This document shows positions 1-6,213 of a DNA stretch of 7,971 nucleotides, piece by piece (the first letter of the stretch is position 1; every line of letters begins with the position of its first letter). The notes beneath the pieces were generated by a model. It was not told where the DNA came from, did not search any database, and saw nothing but the letters and a program-made list of their open reading frames with translations. The translations under genes were made by a program, and so were the position numbers. The stretch is from Sulfuritalea sp. (GTDB lineage Bacteria; Pseudomonadota; Gammaproteobacteria; Burkholderiales; Rhodocyclaceae). The DNA is taken from contig JAIPCS010000153.1 in NCBI GenBank assembly GCA_021738105.1, positions 1 to 7,971 on the forward strand, given 5' to 3'.

Positions 1-149
1 GCCACCAGACCGTGACATAAATCATCCGGCCAGCCCGTCAATTGCATGCCGAGCCCCATGATGAGGACGATGGCCGGGCGCGATGGATCGCCGAGAGATT
101 CGTATTCGATATGCTGCATGCCGGCGCTATCTGTTGTCGTGGCCGCCAT
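1..149 (-). CDS. Alpha/beta hydrolase, N-terminal 49 residues (cut by window edge)
   Basis: The minus strand opens with ATG at 149 and stays open to the left edge, giving 49 residues. Residues 26-34 (AIVLIMGLG) form the first core beta strand followed by the oxyanion-loop region typical of alpha/beta hydrolases, and GMQLTGWPDDL (34-44) resembles esterase/lipase-like proteins annotated as pimeloyl-ACP methyl ester carboxylesterase-like. The nucleophile elbow and the catalytic Asp and His would lie outside the window, so activity cannot be judged. The start is only 2 bases past the stop codon of the upstream WS/DGAT gene (TGACGATG), so translation is probably coupled; no strong Shine-Dalgarno sequence is seen. 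It is the last visible gene of a four-gene leftward operon, and context suggests an ester or lipid hydrolase. The family call is good; the substrate is unknown. Confidence 0.75.
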   Translation of the reverse strand, partial: MAATTTDSAGMQHIEYESLGDPSRPAIVLIMGLGMQLTGWPDDLCHGLV

Positions 150-151
150 CG

Positions 152-1690
152 TCAGACCGCCGCCGACTTGCGCGCGACCGGTCGGCGCCGCTTGGGTGCC
201 GGCTTGGGCGCCGTAGCGCCAGCGCCGACTTTTCGGGTGGTGGACTTTGGCAGGGATGAGCGGGGTCGGCGACGCGCCACTGGTCGCACCAACGCCAGAT
301 ATTCCTGAAAACTGTCGCGCAGGCACTGGGCGAAAACCTCAGGATCCGGCAACTGTTCGTAGCATGCGGTGACCGAGATGACGATCATGTCGGCATAGCT
401 GGTCACCGAAAACACCAGCCCCATACCGTCCGCAATCGGCATGATCGCCGACAGATAGGTCAGGCGTGCGCCCTGAAGATACAGCGGCACCCTCGGGCCC
501 GGCACATTGGTGATGGCGCAATTGGCCAGCGGCACCCAGTCGCCGAGCAGGGTTGAGGCCGAGCGCAGCATCTTGCTGGTAATGGCAATGGCTGCCGACG
601 GTGCATGTTGCGCCAGATCGCTCAACTCTTGCGCACCAACGGCCTGCGCCATGACCGTCGAAGACGAACTGGTCGCCTGAATGTCGGCGAGCCGCTGCAC
701 CGGATCGACAACGTCGGTACCAAGTTCAACCCGCACCCAGGAAAAGCTGGCGGCTCCGTCCTCTCTGCCTTCACTGCGGATGGCGATGGGTGCGGCAGCG
801 ATCAGGCTTTCCTCGGGCAATTCGCCCTGCATGTCGAGATAGCGTCGCATGGCACCCGCGCACACGGCGAGCACCACGTCATTGACGGTGGCCCCGTGCA
901 CCAGCGTGCGAATGGCCTTGAAATCATCCAGCGCAAAACGGCGAGTCTCGAACACGCGATGCGGCGAGACTTCCGTATTGAAACGCGTCATGGGAAATTC
1001 GTACGGCCGCCCCAGAAACTCCCCGACAAAGGTAGCCACCGCCGACTTGAGGGCTGTCCAGTTGCGGGTCAATGGCTTGGCGACGCGCAGCGGATAGCTG
1101 GCGGCGTTAATGCCGGCGCGCAGCAGGAGATGGATATCGCCCGGCGCCGATTCGGGAAACCAGGGGGCCGACGGTTCCGGTGGCCCGGACGCCGGCGAAA
1201 TGTCATGCAGCAGCGTCGTAATCTGGCTGTCATGCGCGACATCGATGGCCGCGTGATGAATCTTGAGCAGCACCGCGAAGCTGCCCGACGGAAGATCGAG
1301 AAAGCTGTCGAGGCCTTCGATCACGTACATCTCCCACAGCGGGCGCTGCAAATCGAGCGGCCGGGCGTGAATGCGCGAAGCCTGAATGCAGAACTGGCGC
1401 CAGTCTCCGGGCTTGGGCAGGGCGATGTGACGGACGTGGTACTCGATATCGAAATTCTCGTCCTCTATCCAGTAGGGATAGTCAAGATCCAGCGGCACGC
1501 GCAGAATTTTTTCGCGGAAAATCGGCAGACGCCCGAGACGGCTTTCGACATGCGCCAGAATCTGCTTGAAGCGGACCTTGCCGCCGGGCGCCGTTGACTG
1601 GTCGTAAATATGCAGCAGGGTGATGTTCGAGTTGGCATGAGCCCTGTCTGAATAGATATAGGCGGCGTCGTGTTCATTCAGTTGTCGCAT
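152..1690 (-). CDS. WS/DGAT-family O-acyltransferase with altered HHxxxDG motif
   Basis: This 512-residue protein belongs to the bacterial bifunctional wax ester synthase/acyl-CoA:diacylglycerol acyltransferase family, which joins acyl-CoA to a fatty alcohol or diacylglycerol at the membrane or lipid-droplet surface. The N-terminal acyltransferase domain (about 4-270) starts with LNEHDAAYIY, matching the usual family N-terminus, which supports this start. PLW (117-119), ND (270-271) and NVPGP (395-399) are present; the C-terminal WS/DGAT domain covers about 315-465. The catalytic motif reads HHAAIDV at 145-151: both histidines and the aspartate are kept, but the final glycine is valine. Residues 471-512 form a basic Arg/Lys/Pro/Ala tail. 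The gene starts 21 bases after the hydrolase stop, with only a weak purine-rich stretch before ATG. Family membership is firm; whether it is fully active, or prefers another alcohol acceptor, is open. Confidence 0.93.
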   Translation of the reverse strand: MRQLNEHDAAYIYSDRAHANSNITLLHIYDQSTAPGGKVRFKQILAHVESRLGRLPIFREKILRVPLDLDYPYWIEDENFDIEYHVRHIALPKPGDWRQFCIQASRIHARPLDLQRPLWEMYVIEGLDSFLDLPSGSFAVLLKIHHAAIDVAHDSQITTLLHDISPASGPPEPSAPWFPESAPGDIHLLLRAGINAASYPLRVAKPLTRNWTALKSAVATFVGEFLGRPYEFPMTRFNTEVSPHRVFETRRFALDDFKAIRTLVHGATVNDVVLAVCAGAMRRYLDMQGELPEESLIAAAPIAIRSEGREDGAASFSWVRVELGTDVVDPVQRLADIQATSSSSTVMAQAVGAQELSDLAQHAPSAAIAITSKMLRSASTLLGDWVPLANCAITNVPGPRVPLYLQGARLTYLSAIMPIADGMGLVFSVTSYADMIVISVTACYEQLPDPEVFAQCLRDSFQEYLALVRPVARRRPRSSLPKSTTRKVGAGATAPKPAPKRRRPVARKSAAV

Positions 1691-1711
1691 GCGGATCTTT
1701 CGAATTGAATG

Positions 1712-2557
1712 TCAGTTGGCGGAAGGGCGCGCGTCGTCATGCAGGGGCTCCACGCCGGGATTCCACACCCGACCGAGCAGACCGTGCGGCCGAAACGGCT
1801 GCCAGTCCTCCTCCGGCTGAGCCAGACGATCGGCGACGATCGCCAGCACGATACCGTTGAAGCCCAGTCCGATATGGCTTCCCGGCACCTGAATGTTTTC
1901 GTGCAGGGCGGGATCGCCGTCAATGGTGGCCTCCTGGGGCGGCACCACGCCATCACCCAGCGAGTACAGACAACTGGTCGGAATGGCCAGTCGGCGGCGT
2001 TCACGCAGCGCCTTGGCACGCGGCTGCATGACGTGCGCGGAAGAGCCGAGACGATGGGACACCAGTCGATACAGGGCTTTGACGGCGGGCGGCGACTGAC
2101 TGCCGGACGCATCGACGCTGACCGGGCTGCCGAGCGTGATGATCGAACGTACGCATTCAAGCGTGGTTTCGGCGCCATACAGCGAAAACACCCCGCCCAG
2201 ACTCCAGCCGACCAGACTCACTTTGCGCCCGGTGACGTAATGCAGGTGACGAATTTTCTGCGGCAAGGCGCTGGCATGCTTGCTGCGAAAGCCGACATTT
2301 CGTCCCATTCCCCAGGTGTGGACTTCGTAGCCCTTGCTCTGCAGAAACAACTTGAGGACGATCAGCGACTTTTCGTCGGCGAGAAAGCCGGGCAGCAGCA
2401 GCACCGGATGCCCGTCGCCACTCGGCGCCTGTAGCAGGAGCGGTAGCGCAGCCGGCAACAAGGCCATTTCCAGCAAGGCGCGCGGTTCGAGAATCGAATT
2501 CAGCGCGTGGGGCTTGCCAACGTGGCTGTGGCGGACAACGGCAGGACGATGAGGCAT
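1712..2557 (-). CDS. Alpha/beta hydrolase, probable lipase/esterase
   Basis: This 281-residue protein has the alpha/beta hydrolase layout. A core strand and oxyanion loop lie at 51-58 (PVLLLPGF), and the nucleophile elbow GWSLGG at 117-122 makes Ser119 the likely nucleophile. Asp202 in SLGDGVV is the likely acid, and His228 in GSHIG the likely catalytic base. No signal peptide is evident, so it is probably cytoplasmic or on lipid droplets. A GGAG sequence (2564-2567) lies six bases before the ATG and fixes the start. The gene begins 12 bases after one WS/DGAT stop and ends 21 bases before the next WS/DGAT start. From this position between two storage-lipid synthases I infer hydrolysis of triacylglycerol, wax ester or another long-chain ester, possibly for turnover. 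The GWSLGG elbow and fold are seen; the substrate is inference. A thioesterase role is an alternative. Confidence 0.88.
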   Translation of the reverse strand: MPHRPAVVRHSHVGKPHALNSILEPRALLEMALLPAALPLLLQAPSGDGHPVLLLPGFLADEKSLIVLKLFLQSKGYEVHTWGMGRNVGFRSKHASALPQKIRHLHYVTGRKVSLVGWSLGGVFSLYGAETTLECVRSIITLGSPVSVDASGSQSPPAVKALYRLVSHRLGSSAHVMQPRAKALRERRRLAIPTSCLYSLGDGVVPPQEATIDGDPALHENIQVPGSHIGLGFNGIVLAIVADRLAQPEEDWQPFRPHGLLGRVWNPGVEPLHDDARPSAN

Positions 2558-2563
2558 GCGACG

Positions 2564-2567
2564 CTCC
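2564..2567 (-). promoter_or_regulatory. Ribosome binding site of the 281-residue hydrolase
   Basis: GGAG on the minus strand, six bases before the ATG at 2557. It lies in the 12-base gap after the upstream WS/DGAT stop codon (TAG, 2570-2572) and supports the chosen start. Confidence 0.6.
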
Positions 2568-2569
2568 GG

Positions 2570-4276
2570 CTATTTAATTACACGAGTTCCCGCTAGCTTA
2601 CCCTTGCTTGCCGTGGCAGATTTGGTTGTCGCGCCCAAAACCGACTTTGATTTTTCGACTTTTTTTCCTGCCGCGGGCGCTTTCGGGCCGGCCGGCTTGC
2701 GCGGTGGCGCTTTCGTCACCGGTTTCCGGCTCGGCTTCGCTTTTGCCGCTGCCGTTTTGGGCGCTGCTGCTTTCCTTCTGACTGCTGTGTGCGAGCCGGT
2801 GGCGGGTAGTGCTGCGCGGCTCTTCAGCTCTTCAAAGGCGTCGAGAAAATCTTCGGCCACCTGGCCCACGTCGGGCACGGCACAGCGCGCAGCGACAAAG
2901 CCCAGGCACAGCTTGCCGGCGTAACTCATCAGGGTGATATTGAGACCGACTCCGTGCTCGACGATCGACAGCGGCCAATAACCACTCATGCGAAAGCCGC
3001 CGACATACAGCGGCACCGGCGGGCCCGGCACATTTGACACCAGCACGTTGGCGAGTATCGGCAGCGTGTTGACCACCCGGCTGCGACCGTAGAGGGAGGC
3101 CAGTGCGCCGAGTATCCAGGGCACACCGATCAAGGGAAAATCTGTCGGTATCACCGATTTGGCTTGCCGTGCCACGGATTTGGTGGCGCCCGCAGAATCG
3201 CGTATCGCCCTGAGACGTTTCACCGGATCAGCGATATGGGTCGCCAGGCTGACCAGACTGAGCGTGGCCTGAGTCCGAAAATCCGTGTTGCCCTCGGCAC
3301 GCAGGGAAATCGGCATGGACGCGATCAGGGACTTGCGTGGAACGGATGCGTTGCGTTTCAGATAGCGGCGCAAGGCGCCACTGCACAGCGCCAGCACCAC
3401 GTCATTGACGGTCGCCTCGTTGGCGATGGCGATGGCCTTGAGTTCGGCGCGCGGCACCGACGCCGTGGCAAACCCGCGCTCGGCGGTGATGGGCACGTTG
3501 AGCGCCGTGCGCGGACCAAAGGCAACACTGCGCCGCAACTCGCTCAAGTCGGGCGCATCCTCCGCGCCGAATCGCCGCGCACCGATGGCGCGGGCGCCGG
3601 AACTGCGGACGATGCCGGCCAGGGTTTTGACCACGCCCGGCAATTCGCGCACCAGCTTGATGTACTGCGCCGCATCGTGACGAAAGGCGGTGGCCGCGAC
3701 AGCCAATGCGCCCGGTTCGTGACGCGAAGCCGCCACCCTGGATTTACCGGCTACGGACTTTTTTGCGGGCACGACGTCGGGGGACGTATCGAACAGACTC
3801 CCCGCCAGAGCCACCCCGGCCTGGCCATCGAGCATGGCGTGATGGATCTTGAAATAGTAGGCTTTCTCGCCGCTGGCAAGTCCATCGAACACATACATCA
3901 TCCAAAGCGGACGCGAGCGGTCGAGCAGTTCGGCGTGAAGATCGGCGACGGCTGCCTCGAGTTGCGCCCAGGTGCCGGGCCTGGGCAGGCGAACGCGGTG
4001 AATATGCTCGTCGACATCAATATCGTGCTGGACCCAGACCGGGTTTGCCAAATGCAGGGGCAGGCTCGCCAGACGTCGCCGCAGCACCGGCACCATCCGG
4101 CTGGCCATCATGTGGCGCACGGTGGTAAAGAAATCACCTGTGTAGCCCGCCGGAGTTTCGAACAGATGCAGCGAGCCGACATGCATCGGCGTCGCCTCGG
4201 TTTCCAGATTGAGGAACGCGCCGTCGACACCGCTCAAGGTTTCCATCCCGGAATTCTTCAGCTTCGTTTTGTTCAT
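2570..4276 (-). CDS. Wax ester synthase/diacylglycerol acyltransferase (WS/DGAT) with long basic tail
   Basis: From the ATG at 4276 this is a 568-residue WS/DGAT, the enzyme family that makes wax esters and triacylglycerol from acyl-CoA. The family-typical N-terminus LSGVDGAFLNLE is followed by PLW (123-125), an intact catalytic motif HHAMLDG (145-151, His146 the expected base), ND (291-292), and NVPGP (415-419) in the C-terminal domain. Residues about 497-568 form a low-complexity Lys/Ala/Pro tail, so the protein is longer than the roughly 460-500 residues usual for the family. The tail resembles histone-H1-like or PhaF/AlgP-type DNA-binding tails. I chose 4276 because a purine-rich GGGGGAAGG lies directly upstream; ATG codons at 4312 and 4246 are alternatives. 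It is the first gene of the leftward operon, 12 bases before the hydrolase and divergent from the TetR gene. The family is certain; alcohol preference is not visible. Confidence 0.95.
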   Translation of the reverse strand: MNKTKLKNSGMETLSGVDGAFLNLETEATPMHVGSLHLFETPAGYTGDFFTTVRHMMASRMVPVLRRRLASLPLHLANPVWVQHDIDVDEHIHRVRLPRPGTWAQLEAAVADLHAELLDRSRPLWMMYVFDGLASGEKAYYFKIHHAMLDGQAGVALAGSLFDTSPDVVPAKKSVAGKSRVAASRHEPGALAVAATAFRHDAAQYIKLVRELPGVVKTLAGIVRSSGARAIGARRFGAEDAPDLSELRRSVAFGPRTALNVPITAERGFATASVPRAELKAIAIANEATVNDVVLALCSGALRRYLKRNASVPRKSLIASMPISLRAEGNTDFRTQATLSLVSLATHIADPVKRLRAIRDSAGATKSVARQAKSVIPTDFPLIGVPWILGALASLYGRSRVVNTLPILANVLVSNVPGPPVPLYVGGFRMSGYWPLSIVEHGVGLNITLMSYAGKLCLGFVAARCAVPDVGQVAEDFLDAFEELKSRAALPATGSHTAVRRKAAAPKTAAAKAKPSRKPVTKAPPRKPAGPKAPAAGKKVEKSKSVLGATTKSATASKGKLAGTRVIK

Positions 4277-4277
4277 G

Positions 4278-4286
4278 CCTTCCCCC
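4278..4286 (-). promoter_or_regulatory. Candidate ribosome binding site choosing the start at 4276
   Basis: The minus strand reads GGGGGAAGG just before the ATG at 4276. Its spacing is short, but it is much more purine-rich than the sequence before the alternative ATG codons at 4312 and 4246, so it favours 4276. Confidence 0.45.
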
Positions 4287-4341
4287 GAATGAATGATCCA
4301 TACCGTTCGCACGCCGCTTCGGACAACTCCATACTCGACGG

Positions 4342-4370
4342 TACAATACTTTTCTACTAGCCAGTATAAT
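4342..4370 (+). promoter_or_regulatory. Candidate sigma-70 promoter for the TetR-SDR pair
   Basis: A perfect -10 hexamer TATAAT lies at 4365-4370. The position 17 bases upstream (TACAAT, 4342-4347) is a poor -35 match, so the promoter may be weak or activator-helped. Transcription would begin near 4377, leaving a leader of about 38 bases before the TetR ATG at 4415. No equally convincing promoter was found for the minus-strand operon. Confidence 0.5.
4352..4369. promoter_or_regulatory. Candidate TetR-family operator (imperfect palindrome)
   Basis: The 18 bases TTCTACTAGCCAGTATAA have two-fold symmetry: TT-x-TACT, a four-base centre, then AGTA-x-AA, six of seven positions matching per arm. 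The site lies in the divergent region between the WS/DGAT operon and the TetR gene and covers most of the TATAAT box of the rightward promoter. A TetR dimer bound here could repress its own gene, and perhaps the divergent operon. The symmetry and location are seen; protein binding is inferred. Confidence 0.45.
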
Positions 4371-4414
4371 CCGGTTCATTCACCTCGCGTCCGTCCATTT
4401 CTGAGACCCCGCTC

Positions 4415-5119
4415 ATGCCTGCTACCGACAACGCCACCCGAGTCGCCCCACTCCCTGCCAGCCGCGCCGCAGAAACCGCGATCTGCATTGAAAAGCGCGA
4501 GCGCATCCTGACGGTGGCCGAAGACCTGTTCTACCGCTACGGCTTTCCCGGCACGACAATGGACATGATATGCACCGAGCTGGGCGTCACCAAACCCTAT
4601 GTCTACTACTATTTCCGCGACAAGCACGAGATCGTGGAAACCCTGGCCTGGCGCGCCTCGCTGGCCTGTCTCACGACCATGAAGTTTCCGGCCGACGACT
4701 CGCGTCCCGCACAGCTCAAACTGGCCGAGGGACTGCAGCGCTGGGTCGCCGCCTGCGTCAAGCATTTTCGCGCCAGCGCCCTGGCGTTTCGGGTCACGGC
4801 CTCGCTGCGTCCTGAATTTCGCGCCGAGCTGCGCAGTCTGGCCCACGATTTTTATGCCGACCTCGGCGCCCTGATGGATGAGGCCAAACAACACGGCAAA
4901 CTGTCCTTTGAAGACACCTCCGTCACCGCCATGGCCATGGGAGGCGTGGTGGGCTTCATGTACACCTGGTACCGCCCCGAAGGCCGCCTGTCTCCCGACG
5001 AGCTGGTCGTCCGACTCACCACCACGCTGTTCAAAATGATTGGTCTGCGCGCCAAGCCAAGCCGGCCGCGCGCAACGACCCAGCCGCATCTGTTCAACCC
5101 ACTGAGGACCCCACGATGA
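4415..5119 (+). CDS. TetR-family transcriptional regulator
   Basis: This 234-residue protein is a TetR-type dimeric repressor. The DNA-binding domain occupies about 27-73: the helix RERILTVAEDLFYRYG, then TTMDMICTELGV, then the recognition helix region TKPYVYYYFRDK (59-70). The C-terminal ligand-binding part (about 80-212) is helical; its end, TWYRPEGRLSPDEL (184-197), is typical of a TetR C-terminal subgroup that includes KstR2- and FadR-like regulators, several of which sense acyl-CoA. The roughly 25 residues before the domain look unstructured; a later start is possible but no better Met is present. The ATG has only a weak GAG upstream. Its stop overlaps the SDR start by four bases (ATGA), so the two are co-translated. 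Divergent placement from the WS/DGAT operon suggests control of lipid storage. The acyl-CoA ligand is inference. Confidence 0.93.
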   Translation: MPATDNATRVAPLPASRAAETAICIEKRERILTVAEDLFYRYGFPGTTMDMICTELGVTKPYVYYYFRDKHEIVETLAWRASLACLTTMKFPADDSRPAQLKLAEGLQRWVAACVKHFRASALAFRVTASLRPEFRAELRSLAHDFYADLGALMDEAKQHGKLSFEDTSVTAMAMGGVVGFMYTWYRPEGRLSPDELVVRLTTTLFKMIGLRAKPSRPRATTQPHLFNPLRTPR

Positions 5120-5955
5120 AGCAATTCAGCGAACGCACGGCAGTGATTACCGGTGCCGCCAGCGGCATTGGCCTGGAACTGGCCCGAAAAGCCGCGGTAG
5201 AAGGCATGCAACTGGTGCTCGCCGACATCGAGTTTGACCGGCTCGAAACGGCCGCCGCCACACTGGCCTTGCCCGCCGAGCGAGTCCTGCTGCAAAAAAC
5301 CGACGTCAGCCGCGAGGCGGACATCGCCGCGCTGGCCGACGCCGCCTTCACCCGTTTCGGTGGCGTGCATCTCCTGTGCAACAACGCCGGCGTCGGACTG
5401 ACGCGCGTCACCTGGGAGCATTCCACGGCCGATTGGGAATGGGTGCTGGGCGTCAATCTGTGGAGCGTGATTTTCGGCATCCAGCACTTCCTGCCAAAGA
5501 TGCTCGAACAGAAAGACGAAGGGCATATCGTCAACACCTCGTCGGTCGCCGGTCTGTTGTCCACTCCGGGAATGGCGGCGTACAACGTCAGCAAGCACGG
5601 CGTGGTGACCATCTCTGAAACGCTCTACGGCGAACTGCTTGCCGCCAAGGCGAAGGTCGGCGTCTCGGTGTTGTGCCCGGCCTGGGTACCGACCGGCATC
5701 CATGAATCGTCGCGCAATCGCCAGGATCGATTTGGCGACGCTGCGCCGGCAGCGGGACTTTCCGCCGCCTACGAAGATCGCATGGGCCAGGCGGTAAAAC
5801 GGGGCCTCCTGACCGCCGCCGATATGGCCAACGAGGTCTTCACGGCTGTTGGCGAAGGCCGCTTCTACGTCATACCCCATCGCAAGATCAACAATGCCAT
5901 TCAACTGCGCACGGAGGACATCATGAATCTGCGCAATCCGACGCAACTGCCCTGA
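5116..5955 (+). CDS. Short-chain dehydrogenase/reductase (classical SDR)
   Basis: This 279-residue oxidoreductase has all classical SDR landmarks in order: TGAASGIG (12-19) for the dinucleotide, an aspartate (Asp37) at the end of the second strand that favours NAD(H) over NADP(H), NNAG (89-92), Asn114, catalytic Ser143, and YNVSK (156-160) giving Tyr156 and Lys160. The Ser-Tyr spacing of 13 is as expected. It would oxidise an alcohol or reduce a carbonyl in the cytoplasm; the C-terminal part (190-279), which sets substrate choice, is not diagnostic. Its ATG overlaps the TetR stop (ATGA), with GAGG at 5104-5107 as ribosome binding site inside the regulator gene. Context suggests a fatty alcohol, hydroxyacyl or related lipid substrate, but this is inferred. 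Confidence 0.93.
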   Translation: MKQFSERTAVITGAASGIGLELARKAAVEGMQLVLADIEFDRLETAAATLALPAERVLLQKTDVSREADIAALADAAFTRFGGVHLLCNNAGVGLTRVTWEHSTADWEWVLGVNLWSVIFGIQHFLPKMLEQKDEGHIVNTSSVAGLLSTPGMAAYNVSKHGVVTISETLYGELLAAKAKVGVSVLCPAWVPTGIHESSRNRQDRFGDAAPAAGLSAAYEDRMGQAVKRGLLTAADMANEVFTAVGEGRFYVIPHRKINNAIQLRTEDIMNLRNPTQLP

Positions 5956-6006
5956 CACTCAACTAACTTTCATGCAGTGATCCGGCACCTCTGATGATGA
6001 AACACG

Positions 6007-6022
6007 TGAAAACGAAGTTTCA
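6007..6022. promoter_or_regulatory. Palindrome TGAAA-N6-TTTCA, possible regulator site
   Basis: TGAAA (6007-6011) and TTTCA (6018-6022) form an inverted repeat around six bases. Inside it AAAC-GAA-GTTTC (6010-6021) closely follows the PsrA-type box recalled from Pseudomonas (G/C-AAAC-N2-4-GTTT-G/C), missing only the first G/C. It lies about 190 bases before the quinone-oxidoreductase-like gene. No PsrA gene is visible here, so the assignment is tentative. Confidence 0.3.
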
Positions 6023-6028
6023 GTGGAG

Positions 6029-6056
6029 GCTAACGCCGGCATCATCGGCGTTAAGC
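6029..6056. repeat. Hairpin downstream of the SDR gene
   Basis: TAACGCCG (6031-6038) pairs perfectly with CGGCGTTA (6046-6053) across a seven-base loop, and GC/GC can extend the stem past one bulged A. It starts about 75 bases after the SDR stop. No T-run follows, so it is not a textbook intrinsic terminator; it may stabilise the transcript 3' end or be part of a repeat element. Confidence 0.55.
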
Positions 6057-6087
6057 GCAGCGGCCGTAACTAAAGACGAATTGAAGG

Positions 6088-6119
6088 CCCCCCACCCCCA
6101 TCCCCGCCCCAGGGCGGGG
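6088..6119. repeat. C/G-tract element: G-quadruplex motif plus GC hairpin
   Basis: The plus strand has C runs of 6, 5, 4 and 4 (6088-6093, 6095-6099, 6102-6105, 6107-6110) separated by A, AT and G. The minus strand therefore has four G tracts of at least four with loops of one or two bases, a very strong G-quadruplex motif. The last two C runs can instead pair with GGGCGGGG (6112-6119) as an eight-pair hairpin (CCCCGCCC from 6102). The element is intergenic and resembles dispersed intergenic repeats of GC-rich proteobacteria, but copy number cannot be seen here. Confidence 0.6.
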
Positions 6120-6156
6120 CTACCGGTCAGTTCGCTTCGCTCGACGTTCACCCGTC

Positions 6157-6174
6157 GCTCCGAACGAGCTTTTT
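6157..6174 (+). terminator. Weak terminator-like hairpin with T-run
   Basis: GCTC (6157-6160) and GAGC (6166-6169) form a four-pair stem with a five-base loop, followed directly by TTTTT (6170-6174). The stem is short, so by itself it is a weak intrinsic terminator. Together with the upstream GC-rich hairpin it may end the TetR-SDR transcript. Confidence 0.25.
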
Positions 6175-6197
6175 CACGTTAAAAAAGACAAAACGAC

Positions 6198-6204
6198 AAA
6201 AGGA
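6198..6204 (+). promoter_or_regulatory. Ribosome binding site of the quinone-oxidoreductase-like gene
   Basis: AAAAGGA lies nine bases before the ATG at 6214, inside an A-rich stretch that should keep the start unstructured. It supports this start codon. Confidence 0.65.
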
Positions 6205-6213
6205 TACCCCCCA

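Noticed and set aside
605..1597. 330-residue open frame on the plus strand, antisense to the second WS/DGAT
   Set aside because: Shadow of the real minus-strand gene; composition rich in Arg, Gly and His and no family signature.
2570..2800. Frameshift or read-through as the source of the WS/DGAT Lys-rich tail
   Set aside because: The frame is continuous, the composition is consistently Lys/Ala/Pro, and the paralogue also has a basic tail, so a genuine extension is more likely.
3164..4360. 398-residue open frame on the plus strand, antisense to the first WS/DGAT
   Set aside because: The minus-strand frame carries clear WS/DGAT motifs; this frame has no recognisable domain and looks like a GC-codon shadow.
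4293..4414. Promoter for the minus-strand WS/DGAT operon
   Set aside because: TATACT (4363-4368, minus strand) and TTGTCC/TATGGA-like pairs can be found, but none has both hexamers at good spacing, so no promoter is called.
4852..5958. 368-residue open frame on the minus strand, antisense to the SDR and the TetR end
   Set aside because: The plus strand encodes a complete SDR with all catalytic motifs; the antisense frame is Gly/Arg/His-rich without a domain.
5994..6182. Possible 62-residue gene between the SDR and MDR genes
   Set aside because: It runs through two hairpins and the C-tract element, has no good ribosome binding site and encodes low-complexity proline- and arginine-rich sequence.
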